A stretch of DNA of 64,000 bases from Actinoplanes sp. DH11 (GTDB lineage: Bacteria > Actinomycetota > Actinomycetes > Mycobacteriales > Micromonosporaceae), in the NCBI RefSeq assembly GCF_020873875.1, contig NZ_JAHWGU010000021.1:1-64000 (forward strand). Direction: 5' to 3'. Positions 27,033 to 34,756 of this stretch are shown one piece after another. Every line of letters starts with the position of its first letter. The first letter of the stretch is position 1. Made by a program: the position numbers and the translations under genes. The notes under the pieces are model-generated. The model worked only from the letters and a program-made list of their open reading frames with translations, was not told the origin of the DNA and did no database searches.

Positions 27033-28286
27033 ATGCAGACCTACCGTGAGCTTTTCCGGTCGCGCGAGTTCACCGCCCTGTTCACCACGTCGTGCGTCCA
27101 GAACGCGGCGCGCACCCTCAGCGGCCTGGCCCTGGCCGCCGGGGTGCACGAGCGCACCGGGTCACCGTTCCTCGCCGCCCTGAGCATGTTCGGCCCGTCG
27201 ATCGCGCAGCTGGCCGGCGCGACCCTGCTGATGTCGGCCGCCGACCGGTTGCCGCCCCGCGCCACGATCAGTGGGCTGGCTCTGATCCATGCCGGTCTCG
27301 TGGCGGTTCTGGCAGTGCCCGGCGTGCCGGTCTGGGCGATCTTCGTGGTGCTGCTCGGCATGGGTCTGACCGGTTCGGTGGGTAACGGCGCCCGGATCGG
27401 GCTGCTCACCGAGATCGTGCCGCGGCAGGCGTACCTGCTGGGCCGCTCGGCACTGAACATCTCCACCGGCACCATGCAGATCGTCGGTTTCGCGACGGGT
27501 GGCCTGCTGGTGGCGGTGCTCTCGCCGGGCCGGGCCCTGCTGGCAGGCGCGGCCCTGCACCTGCTGGCGGCCGCGGTGGCGCGGCTCGGTCTGAGCCGGC
27601 GCGTGCCGCGCGCGGCGGGACGGCCCTCGGTGGGTGAGACGTGGCGGGTCAACCGTCGCTTGTGGGCGATCCCGGGCGTACGGCCGATCTATCTCGGACT
27701 CTGGATCCCGAACGGCCTGATCGTCGGCTGCGAGGCGTTGTTCGTCCCCTACTCCCCGGCGGGCGCCGGCGCGCTGCTGGCGGCGTCGGCGGTGGGCATG
27801 CTGGCCGGGGACGTGCTCGCCGGGCGTTACCTGCCGCCGTCGTGGCGTGTCCGGCTGGCACCCTTCATGCGGCTGCTGCTGGGCGTACCGTATCTGCTCT
27901 TCGCCCTCATCCCGCCGGTGCCGATCGCGGCGCTCGCGGTCGCGGTCGCCTCGGTCGGCTACTGCTCGACGCTGCTGCTCCAGGAACGCCTGGTGGCGCT
28001 CGCCCCGGCCGACGTGCAGGGGCAAGCGTTCGGCCTGCACACCTCCGGCATGCTGACCATGCAGGCGGTGTGCGCGGCGCTGGCCGGCGCGGTCGCCGAG
28101 TTCACCTCACCGGCCACCGGCATCGTGACGATGGCGTGCGCGTCGATCGCCGTCACCCTCGCCCTGGCACCGGCCCTGCGCAAAGAGCAGCACGACCCGG
28201 ACCGGAGCGGGCAACGTGGCCGGAAAACGCCGATCCCGCGCGGCGAGCGCGAAACCGGAAGCCCCGCGGAAACCGTGCGACCATGA
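27033..28286 (+). CDS. MFS transporter, probable drug/metabolite exporter
   Basis: 417 residues with about twelve hydrophobic segments and a charged central loop (residues 185-205, LSRRVPRAAGRPSVGET) typical of two six-helix halves. The start is close to ELFRSREFTALF, common to the group of MFS exporters resembling macrolide or enterobactin efflux proteins. Substrate unknown. Divergent from an ArsR-like regulator and followed at 24 bases by an SDR gene, with which it may be co-transcribed. Confidence 0.88.
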   Translation: MQTYRELFRSREFTALFTTSCVQNAARTLSGLALAAGVHERTGSPFLAALSMFGPSIAQLAGATLLMSAADRLPPRATISGLALIHAGLVAVLAVPGVPVWAIFVVLLGMGLTGSVGNGARIGLLTEIVPRQAYLLGRSALNISTGTMQIVGFATGGLLVAVLSPGRALLAGAALHLLAAAVARLGLSRRVPRAAGRPSVGETWRVNRRLWAIPGVRPIYLGLWIPNGLIVGCEALFVPYSPAGAGALLAASAVGMLAGDVLAGRYLPPSWRVRLAPFMRLLLGVPYLLFALIPPVPIAALAVAVASVGYCSTLLLQERLVALAPADVQGQAFGLHTSGMLTMQAVCAALAGAVAEFTSPATGIVTMACASIAVTLALAPALRKEQHDPDRSGQRGRKTPIPRGERETGSPAETVRP

Positions 28287-28310
28287 CGGGCGGCGACAAG
28301 GAGGCCGAGA

Positions 28311-29120
28311 ATGGGACGGACGATCGTGGTGACCGGCGGCAGCTCGGGTGTCGGGCTGGCGGCCGCGAAGCAGTTCGCGAGCATGGGCGACGACGTCGTC
28401 CTGGTGGGCCGCAACCCGGAGCGGCTGGCCGACGCGGTCGCCCAGGTGCGTGACGCCGGCGGCGGGCGCGAGCCGGGCCGGTTCCGCGCCGACTTCGAGT
28501 CGTTCGACGAGGTCCGGGCGCTCGCCGAGCATCTGCTGTCCACGCTGCCCACCATCGACGTGCTGGCGAACAACGCGGGCGGGATGGTGGAGCGTTACCT
28601 GCGGACGGCGGACGGGTTCGAGGCCACGGTCCAGGGCAACCACCTCGCGCCGTTCCTGCTGACCACCCTGCTGCGGGAGCGGCTGCGCGGCGGCCGGGTG
28701 GTCAACACCGCGTCCCGCGCGCACATGCAGGGCAAGCCGGACCCGGAGCGGCTGGCCGGTGATCCGGGTGGCTACAGCTCCTGGCGGGCGTACGGGGCCA
28801 GCAAGACCGCGAACATCCTCTTCGCGGCCGAGGCGGCCCGCCGCTGGCCGGACATCACGAGCGTGTCGTTCCACCCGGGTGTGGTGCGGTCCAACTTCGG
28901 CGTGGGCCGGGTGACCCGGTTCTTCTACAAGTACGCGCCCGGCCTGGTCACCCCGGAGAAGGCCGGTGACCTGCTGGTCTGGCTCGCCACCGCGCCGAAG
29001 GCCGAGCTGGTGCAGGGCGGCTACTACGTGGGCCGTAACCCGGCCACACCGGCGCCGCACGCCCGCGACGAGGCACTTGCCGCCGCGCTGTGGGAGAGAA
29101 GCGCCGAGGCGACGAAGTAA
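28311..29120 (+). CDS. SDR-family NAD(P)-dependent oxidoreductase
   Basis: 269-residue Rossmann-fold oxidoreductase with cofactor motif TGGSSGVGLAAAKQ (about 8-21), NNAGG, and the catalytic YGASK (Tyr about 163, Lys about 167). It resembles retinol-dehydrogenase-like SDRs, which reduce or oxidise hydrophobic alcohols and ketones. ATG 28311 follows AAGGAGG. Situated between the MFS gene and ybaK on the same strand. No evidence ties it to the carotenoid genes 500 bases further on, although a retinoid-like substrate would be compatible. Confidence 0.88.
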   Translation: MGRTIVVTGGSSGVGLAAAKQFASMGDDVVLVGRNPERLADAVAQVRDAGGGREPGRFRADFESFDEVRALAEHLLSTLPTIDVLANNAGGMVERYLRTADGFEATVQGNHLAPFLLTTLLRERLRGGRVVNTASRAHMQGKPDPERLAGDPGGYSSWRAYGASKTANILFAAEAARRWPDITSVSFHPGVVRSNFGVGRVTRFFYKYAPGLVTPEKAGDLLVWLATAPKAELVQGGYYVGRNPATPAPHARDEALAAALWERSAEATK

Positions 29121-29133
29121 GAGGAGAGGACGA

Positions 29134-29604
29134 ATGCAGAACCACCCCAACGTGACAGCGGTCCGGGACGCGCTGGAGAGCGCCGGCGCTCCCGCCGAGA
29201 TCGTCATCCTGGACTCCGCCGTGCACACCGCGGCGCTGGCCGCCGCCGCCCTGGAGATCGAGGTCGGCCAGATCGCCAACTCGCTGATCTTCGACGCGGA
29301 CGGTGAGCCGCTGCTGGTGCTCACCTCGGGCGCGCACCGGGTCGACACCGCGAAGGTGGCCGCCCTGGTGGGTGTCGCCAAGCTGCGCCGGGCCACGCCG
29401 GAGTTCGTCCGGGAGCACACCGGCCAGGCGATCGGCGGGGTCGCCCCGGTGGGCCACCCGAAACCGGTCCGGACCCTGGTCGACGTCGCCCTCGAGCAGT
29501 ACCCGGTGGTCTGGGCGGCGGCCGGCGTGCCGCAGTCGGTGTTCCCGATCACCTACCCGGAGCTGGTCCGGGTCACCTCCGGCACACCGGTCCAGGTGAA
29601 TTAG
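29134..29604 (+). CDS. YbaK/EbsC-family aminoacyl-tRNA deacylase-like protein
   Basis: 156 residues from ATG 29134, with GAGGAGAGG upstream. Landmarks of the YbaK fold are the N-terminal VRDALESAG, SLIFDADGEPLLVLTSGAHRVD, the conserved Lys in VGVAKLRRA, and the GGVAPVGHPKPV loop. YbaK-type proteins hydrolyse mischarged tRNAs such as Cys-tRNA-Pro, and the exact substrate here is unknown. Thirteen bases after the SDR stop, so probably co-transcribed. Confidence 0.88.
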   Translation: MQNHPNVTAVRDALESAGAPAEIVILDSAVHTAALAAAALEIEVGQIANSLIFDADGEPLLVLTSGAHRVDTAKVAALVGVAKLRRATPEFVREHTGQAIGGVAPVGHPKPVRTLVDVALEQYPVVWAAAGVPQSVFPITYPELVRVTSGTPVQVN

Positions 29605-29620
29605 CGGGTAACGTGGCGCG

Positions 29621-30286
29621 GTGACCGACGATCTGGTCCGCCTGCACGTCTGGCGGATCCCCCGCCGCGCCGTCGGCTCCGCCATGCTGCGCATGGCTTT
29701 CGCACGCCGCGATCTGCCCGGTGTCCGGTTCGCCAAATTCTTGGGTACGGGCACCGGCCGCACCTTCGGCCCCGGCGACACCGACCTGACCCGCTGGGCC
29801 GCCGTCTCCGTCAGTGACCGCCCGGTCCGGTTCCCGGCCTGGGACGGGATCGCCGTCGCGCGGGCCCACGTCGACCTGGAGCCGCTGGTCAGCCGCGGCC
29901 GGTGGTCCGGCACGGAGCCGTTCCGGCCGACCGGGCGCAAAGCCGGCGGGCCGATCCTGGCGATCACCCGGGCCCGGCTGCGACCGGCCCGGGCCGTTCG
30001 GTTCTGGACGGCGGTCCCGCCGGTGGTGAGCGAGCTGGCCGCCGCGCCCGGCCTGCTGGCCCGCTTCGGCATCGGTGAGGCGCCGATCGGCTGGCAGGGC
30101 ACGGTGAGCGTGTGGCGCAGCGCCACGGACCTCACCGCGTTCGCGTACCGTCAGCCGCAGCACCGCGCCGTGATCGCCCGTACCCCGGCCGACCGCTGGT
30201 ACGCCGAGGAGCTCTTCGCCCGTTTCGCGGTGCTCGACGTCAGTGGCGACCGGTCCGTCATGGGATGGGAGCGTACCGAGGCATGA
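29621..30286 (+). CDS. CrtA-like (spheroidene monooxygenase family) protein
   Basis: 221 residues. The pattern LHVWRIPRRAVGSAMLRMAF at the start, RFAKFLGTGTGRTF, RWAAVSVSD and the C-terminal GTVSVWRSATDLTAFAYRQPQHRAVI, WYAEELFARFAVL fit the family of spheroidene monooxygenase (CrtA) and its actinobacterial relatives. CrtA introduces a keto group at C-2 of acyclic carotenoids. Its position at the head of an operon with CruF-like, CruG-like and CrtD-like genes supports this. I recognise the family from motifs only. The reaction is an inference. Confidence 0.7.
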   Translation: MTDDLVRLHVWRIPRRAVGSAMLRMAFARRDLPGVRFAKFLGTGTGRTFGPGDTDLTRWAAVSVSDRPVRFPAWDGIAVARAHVDLEPLVSRGRWSGTEPFRPTGRKAGGPILAITRARLRPARAVRFWTAVPPVVSELAAAPGLLARFGIGEAPIGWQGTVSVWRSATDLTAFAYRQPQHRAVIARTPADRWYAEELFARFAVLDVSGDRSVMGWERTEA

Positions 30287-30849
30287 GGCTCGTTGCTTGG
30301 CAGCCGGACGACCTGCTGCGCCGGCTCGACGACGTGGTCACGGTCTACGGGGAGGCGATGGGTTACCGGCCGGAGCTGCTGCAGACCCGGCGCGGCTACA
30401 TCGGCTCGCACGTGCGCCGGCCCGGTTTCCGCGCGGTCGCCACGCTCACCCCGGAGGGCCGGCTGGCCGGTTTCGGCTACGGCTACACCTCCACCGCCGG
30501 TCAGTGGTGGCACGACCAGGTCCGGTCCGCGCTCGCCGAACCGGACCGGCAGCACTGGCTGCCGAGCTGTTTCGAGGTCGTCGAGCTGCACGTCCGCCCG
30601 GCCGCGCAGGGGCACGGGATCGGCGCCCGCCAGCTGCGCGCCCTGCTCGCGATGTCCGACGCCCGGACCGTCCTGCTGTCCACACCGGAGGCCGACGAGC
30701 AGGCGTCCCGGGCGTGGCGGCTCTACCGGCGGTTCGGGTTCACCGACGTGCTGCGCAACTTCTGGTTCCCCGGTGACGAGCGGGCCTTCGCCATCCTGGG
30801 CCGGGAGTTGCCGCTGCCCGAGCACGCGCGGACCGGGGAGCCGAGCTGA
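30283..30849 (+). CDS. GNAT-family N-acetyltransferase in the carotenoid operon
   Basis: 188 residues. The acyl-CoA-binding motif A is visible as ELHVRPAAQGHGIGARQLRALL (given here as LHVRPAAQGHGIGARQLR, about residues 104-121), and the motif B region RLYRRFGFTDV follows. It starts with an ATG overlapping the stop of the CrtA-like gene (ATGA), and its own stop overlaps the CTG proposed as the start of the CruF-like gene. This tight packing implies co-expression with carotenoid enzymes. No GNAT step is known in these pathways, so the acceptor is open. Confidence 0.82.
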   Translation: MRLVAWQPDDLLRRLDDVVTVYGEAMGYRPELLQTRRGYIGSHVRRPGFRAVATLTPEGRLAGFGYGYTSTAGQWWHDQVRSALAEPDRQHWLPSCFEVVELHVRPAAQGHGIGARQLRALLAMSDARTVLLSTPEADEQASRAWRLYRRFGFTDVLRNFWFPGDERAFAILGRELPLPEHARTGEPS

Positions 30850-31628
30850 AGAAGAACCTGCCCTGGTGGCTCCTGGGTGTCCTGGTCCTCGCGCAGATCT
30901 GTTACCCGCTGACGTCGGGCGGCGTCCGGGCCGGCCTCACCGTGGCGACGGTGCTGATCGGGGTGGCGCTGTCGGTGACGCACGCGCTGCTCTCCCGGGG
31001 GCCGCGGGCGATGGCCGCGCTGATCGGCACGGCGATGGTGGGCGGGTTCGCGGTGGAGGCGGTCGGAGTCGCGACGGGTTTCCCGTTCGGGACGTACGAC
31101 TACTCCGGTGAACTCGGGCCGAAAGTTCTGGGCGTACCCCTGATCATCCCGCTGGCCTGGACCTGGATGGCCTGGCCGGCGTGGCTCGCGGCGGTCCGGG
31201 TGACCGGCGGCCGGGTGCGGCGGATCCTGCTGGCCGGTGCCGGTCTGTCCACGTGGGACCTGTTCCTGGACCCGCAGATGGTCGCCGAGGGTTACTGGCG
31301 CTGGCACGACCCGGTGCCGGCGCTGCCCGGGGTGCCCGGCATCCCGATCGGCAACTACCTGGGCTGGCTGGGTTTCGCACTGCTGCTGATGACGGCGATG
31401 TCGATCGCGACGAGAGCCACCACGCCGGCGGCCGGTGACGCACCGATGTACGCACTGTGGTTCTGGACGTACGCCTCCTCGGTCCTCGCCCACGCCGTCT
31501 TCCTCGGCCTGCCCGCGTCGGCGGTGTGGGGTGGCGTGCTGATGGGCGCGGCGGTCCTCCCGCTGGCGGTGACGCTGCGCCGGTCGGCCCGGACGGGCCG
31601 GCCGCACCCGGCCGGGACGCCGGCGTGA
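30846..31628 (+). CDS. cruF: CruF-like carotenoid hydratase (carotenoid biosynthesis membrane protein)
   Basis: Polytopic membrane protein, 260 residues if started at CTG 30846. CruF enzymes hydrate the psi end of carotenoids (C-1',2' or equivalent). Family landmarks include FPFGTYDYSGELGPKVLGVP, LAWTWMAWPAW and LFLDPQMVAEGYWRW. The first ATG/GTG/TTG in frame (GTG 30942) would remove a whole conserved transmembrane segment (NLPWWLLGVLVLAQICYPL). There is no standard start codon between the GNAT stop and that GTG. CTG 30846 sits in CTGA overlap with the GNAT stop and five bases after GGGGAG, so a CTG start is proposed. Confidence 0.82.
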   Translation: MKKNLPWWLLGVLVLAQICYPLTSGGVRAGLTVATVLIGVALSVTHALLSRGPRAMAALIGTAMVGGFAVEAVGVATGFPFGTYDYSGELGPKVLGVPLIIPLAWTWMAWPAWLAAVRVTGGRVRRILLAGAGLSTWDLFLDPQMVAEGYWRWHDPVPALPGVPGIPIGNYLGWLGFALLLMTAMSIATRATTPAAGDAPMYALWFWTYASSVLAHAVFLGLPASAVWGGVLMGAAVLPLAVTLRRSARTGRPHPAGTPA

Positions 31629-32698
31629 TCGGCTGGTTGCTGGTCGTCCCGCTGGTCCTGCTCACCGCGCACACCGCGGTCAACGCGCTGCTGCTGCGCC
31701 GACCGCGCCGGGCCGCCGGCACCGCCGAACGGGTGGCGGTGCTGCTGCCGTTGCGGGACGAGGCCGGCCGGGTCACCCCCTGCCTGGAGTCGTTGCTGGC
31801 CCAGCGCGGGGTGCCGGACCTGACCGTGCACGTGCTCGACGACGGTTCCACGGACGGCACCGCGGACGTGGTGCGCGCGGTCGCCGGTGACCGGGTCCGG
31901 CTGCACATCGGCACTCCGCCGCCGCCCGGCTGGCTCGGCAAACCCAGTGCCTGCCGGCGGCTGGCCGAGGAGGCGGGCGACGCGGACGTGCTGGTCTTCG
32001 TGGACGCCGACGTGGTGCTGGAGCCGGACGCGATCGCTGGTGCGACGGATCTGCTGCGCCGGACCGGGGTGACGCTGCTGTCGCCGTACCCCCGCATCGC
32101 CGGTGCGGGCCGCCTGGTCCAGCCGCTGCTCCAGTGGTCGTGGCTGACTTTTTTGCCGCTGCGGGCGATGGAACGGTCGCCGCGTCCGTCGCTCGCCGCC
32201 GCCGGTGGGCAGTGGCTGGTCGTGGACCGGGCCGGGTACCACCGGGCCGGTGGGCACGCCGCCGTCCGCGACGACATCCTCGAGGACATCGGACTGGCGC
32301 GCGCGGTGAAACGCTCCGGCGGGCGGATCGCCCTGGCCGACGGGTCCCGGCTGGCCACCTGCCGGATGTACGAGTCGTGGTCCGAACTCGCCGACGGGTA
32401 CGGCAAGTCGCTCTGGGCGTCGTTCGGCTCCGCGCCGGGTGCGGCCGCCGTCGTGGGCGTGCTGCTCCTGCTGTACGCGGCCCCGCCGCTCCTGCTGTTC
32501 GCCCTGGGCCCGTGGGCGGTGGCCGGATATCTGCTCGGCGTGACCGGCCGCATGATCAGCGCAGCCGCGACCGGCGTCCGGGTCCTCCCCGACGCGTTGC
32601 TGCACCCGGTCTCGGTCGTGCTCTTCGCCGGGCTGGTGGCCCGTTCGTTCCGCCTGCGGCGCCGCGGCGCCCTCACCTGGCGGGGCCGTCCGGTCTGA
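31625..32698 (+). CDS. cruG: CruG-like glycosyltransferase family 2
   Basis: 357 residues from GTG 31625, which overlaps the cruF stop as GTGA. An N-terminal membrane segment precedes the GT-A domain with VAVLLPLRDEAGRV, VLDDGSTDGTAD, the DXD-like VFVDADVVLEPDA and a Q/R-rich acceptor motif region (GGQWLVVDRAGYHRAGGHAA). Two C-terminal hydrophobic segments follow. CruG adds a sugar to the hydroxyl created by CruF. Pairing with a CruF-like gene is the main reason for the call, and the sugar donor is not predictable. Confidence 0.85.
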   Translation: MIGWLLVVPLVLLTAHTAVNALLLRRPRRAAGTAERVAVLLPLRDEAGRVTPCLESLLAQRGVPDLTVHVLDDGSTDGTADVVRAVAGDRVRLHIGTPPPPGWLGKPSACRRLAEEAGDADVLVFVDADVVLEPDAIAGATDLLRRTGVTLLSPYPRIAGAGRLVQPLLQWSWLTFLPLRAMERSPRPSLAAAGGQWLVVDRAGYHRAGGHAAVRDDILEDIGLARAVKRSGGRIALADGSRLATCRMYESWSELADGYGKSLWASFGSAPGAAAVVGVLLLLYAAPPLLLFALGPWAVAGYLLGVTGRMISAAATGVRVLPDALLHPVSVVLFAGLVARSFRLRRRGALTWRGRPV

Positions 32699-32758
32699 CG
32701 GTGACGTTCACGGCGTACCCGGAAGGCGAACCGCCCGGCGAGAGCGGATCATGGTGGG

Positions 32759-34192
32759 GTGAGCGACATCGTGGTGATCGGGGCCGGGGTCGGCGGCCTT
32801 GCCGCCGCCGCGCGCCTGGCGGACGCGGGACACCGCGTGGTGGTGCACGAGCGCGCGGCGACCGTGGGCGGGAAACTGGCCGTGCACGAACGGGACGGTT
32901 ACCGGTTCGACACCGGGCCGAGCCTGCTCACGCTGCCGCAGGTCTTCGACGACCTGGACCTGGATCTGCGGCCGGAACCGCTGGACCCGGTGGTGCGGCA
33001 CGTCTTCCCGGACCGGACGGTGCTCGACTCGTCAAGTGTGCACAGTGTGTTCCTGGAGCGGATCGGCGCCGCGCTGGGCCCGGATGCGGCGGCCGACTGG
33101 GACCGGTTCTGGCGCCGGGCCGCGCGGATCTGGCGCGCCTCCTGGGATGCGGTGCTGCGCCGCCCGGTGACCGCGGCGTCGCTGGCCCGGCTCTCCTGGC
33201 GGGTCGGTGATCTCGCGGCGATCGCGCCGGGCCGGTCGTTGCGGTCGCTGGGCCGCACTTATCTGCGGGACCGGCGGCTGCGGATGCTGCTGGACCGCTA
33301 CGCGACCTACACCGGCACCGATCCGCGGCGCGCGCCCGCGGCACTCGCCGCGATCCCCTACGCCGAGCTCACCCACGGCGGGTGGTACCTGCCGGGCGGG
33401 CTGGGCACGCTCGCCGGCGCGCTGCACGCCAGGTGCACCGATGCGGGGGTACGGGTGGAGCTGCGCTCCGGCGTCGCGGCCATCGAGGCGGACCGTGCGG
33501 TACGCGGTGTCCGCCTGGAGTCCGGCGAGTTCGTCCCCGCCGACGTCGTGGTGTCCAACGTGGATGCCGGTGTGCTCTACCGTGACCTGCTGCCGTCACC
33601 GGGCCGGCTGACCGGGCTCGCCGATCGCAGCCTCGGCGGGTTCGTGCTGCTGCTCGGGGTGCGCGGCGAGACACCGCAGCTGGCGCATCACACCGTGTTC
33701 TTCCCGCAGAACTACGACGCCGAGTTCGACGCGATCTTCGGTTCGGCGTCCCGGCGCGCCCGGCCGGTGGACGACCCGGCCGTCTTCGTCACCCGGGCCA
33801 CCGACCCGGCCGTCCGGCCACCCGACTGCGAGGCCTGGTTCGTGCTGGTCAACGCCCCCCGGCACGGGACCGCATGGTCCGCTGTGGACTGGCGGCGTCC
33901 GGGGCTGGCCGACGCCTACGGACGGCACATCCTGGACGTGCTGGCCCGCCGCGGCCTGGACGTGCGGGACCGCCTGGAGTTCACCGAGGTCCGCACGCCC
34001 GCCGACCTCGCCGACGCGACGAGCTCACCGGGCGGCTCGATCTACGGCACCGCGGGCGGCCTGCTGCGGCCGTCGAACCGCGGGCCGGTGGACGGGTTGT
34101 TCCTGGTGGGCGGGTCGGCCCACCCGGGCGGCGGCCTGCCCATGGTCACCCTGTCCGCCCAGATCGTCGCCGACCGGATCGGCCCGGCCTGA
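32759..34192 (+). CDS. Carotenoid desaturase of the CrtI/CrtD family
   Basis: 477-residue FAD-dependent oxidoreductase. The dinucleotide motif VVIGAGVGGLAAAARLA opens the protein, GGKLAVHERDGYRFDTGPSLLT follows (quoted here as GGKLAVHE ... YRFDTGPSLLT), and the C-terminal FAD motif is GLFLVGGSAHPGGGLPMV. The FDTGPSLLTLPQVF block and the AHPGGGLP ending resemble CrtD-type (3,4-desaturase) more than phytoene-to-lycopene CrtI enzymes, but a CrtI role is not excluded. GTG 32759 starts 60 bases after cruG. Phytoene synthase and a cyclase are not in this window. Confidence 0.87.
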   Translation: MSDIVVIGAGVGGLAAAARLADAGHRVVVHERAATVGGKLAVHERDGYRFDTGPSLLTLPQVFDDLDLDLRPEPLDPVVRHVFPDRTVLDSSSVHSVFLERIGAALGPDAAADWDRFWRRAARIWRASWDAVLRRPVTAASLARLSWRVGDLAAIAPGRSLRSLGRTYLRDRRLRMLLDRYATYTGTDPRRAPAALAAIPYAELTHGGWYLPGGLGTLAGALHARCTDAGVRVELRSGVAAIEADRAVRGVRLESGEFVPADVVVSNVDAGVLYRDLLPSPGRLTGLADRSLGGFVLLLGVRGETPQLAHHTVFFPQNYDAEFDAIFGSASRRARPVDDPAVFVTRATDPAVRPPDCEAWFVLVNAPRHGTAWSAVDWRRPGLADAYGRHILDVLARRGLDVRDRLEFTEVRTPADLADATSSPGGSIYGTAGGLLRPSNRGPVDGLFLVGGSAHPGGGLPMVTLSAQIVADRIGPA

Positions 34193-34266
34193 CCTCACCC
34201 CCGCCGGCAGGGCGGCCGCCTTGAGCAGCAGCTCATGAAGGGTCCCCCGCTCGTCGGCAGCCGAGA

Positions 34267-34343
34267 TGTTGATCTGCTGGCGCTACGAAATCGCTGTGAT
34301 CATGGACCTGAAACCGCGATTTCGCACCGCTAGCAGATCAACA
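34267..34343. repeat. 77-bp palindromic element, copy 1
   Basis: Arms of 28 bp begin TGTTGATCTGCTGGCG and end CGCTAGCAGATCAACA, with three mismatches, around a 21-base loop. A second copy of identical length lies at 42191-42267. Both are preceded by CGAGA and followed by CC. No coding capacity. It could be a REP/MITE-like element or a mobile hairpin. Confidence 0.88.
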
Positions 34344-34349
34344 CCCGCG

Positions 34350-34570
34350 ACGTACGTCGCTCTGCTCGACGCCCTCGACCTGCGGGACGTCACGGTGGTC
34401 GGCAACTCGATCGGCGGCTGGATCACCGCCGAGCCGCGCCTTCGCCACAGCGATCCCCCGGTGCGCGGTTCACGATGCTTCCCGGAGCCAGTCACCTGCC
34501 GCAGATCGAGACCCCCGACGCGCTCATCAGAACCGTCCGGGACTTCGCCGACGCGCACGCCCATCGGCGT
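34350..34570 (+). pseudogene. Alpha/beta-hydrolase remnant
   Basis: One frame encodes VALLDALDLRDVTVVGNSIGGW, quoted as LLDALDLRDVTVVGNSIGGW, the nucleophile elbow (GNSIGG) of an alpha/beta hydrolase. About 50 bases later another frame encodes MLPGASHLPQIETPDALI and RTVRDFADAH, the catalytic-His C-terminal end of the same kind of protein. Everything before the elbow and about 120 residues between the pieces are missing. The left break coincides with the palindromic element, so an insertion or deletion event is likely. Confidence 0.75.
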
Positions 34571-34750
34571 AGACGCGCACGCCACCCGCACGCCCGCACG
34601 CCCGTCGGCGTAAACGCGCACGCCACCCCCGCCCGCACGCCCATTGGCGTAGACCCGCACGCCCGCACACCACCCGCACGCCCGCACGCCCCTCGGCGTA
34701 GACCCGCACGCCACCCGCACGCCCGCACGCCCATCGGCGTAGACCCGGGC
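34555..34750. repeat. GC-rich tandem repeat with a ~40-bp period
   Basis: About four to five imperfect units built from CGGCGTAGACCCGCACGCC and CACCCGCACGCCCG blocks. It ends within ten bases of the VWA gene stop and follows the hydrolase remnant. Confidence 0.75.
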
Positions 34751-34756
34751 CTCCGC

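Larger units (their letters stand above)
34193..34756. other. Gap after the carotenoid operon: palindrome, gene remnant, tandem repeats
   Basis: No intact gene. In order it holds a 77-bp palindromic element (34267-34343), remnants of an alpha/beta-hydrolase gene (34350-34570) and a GC-rich tandem repeat that runs up to the stop of the VWA gene (34555-34750). Confidence 0.75.
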
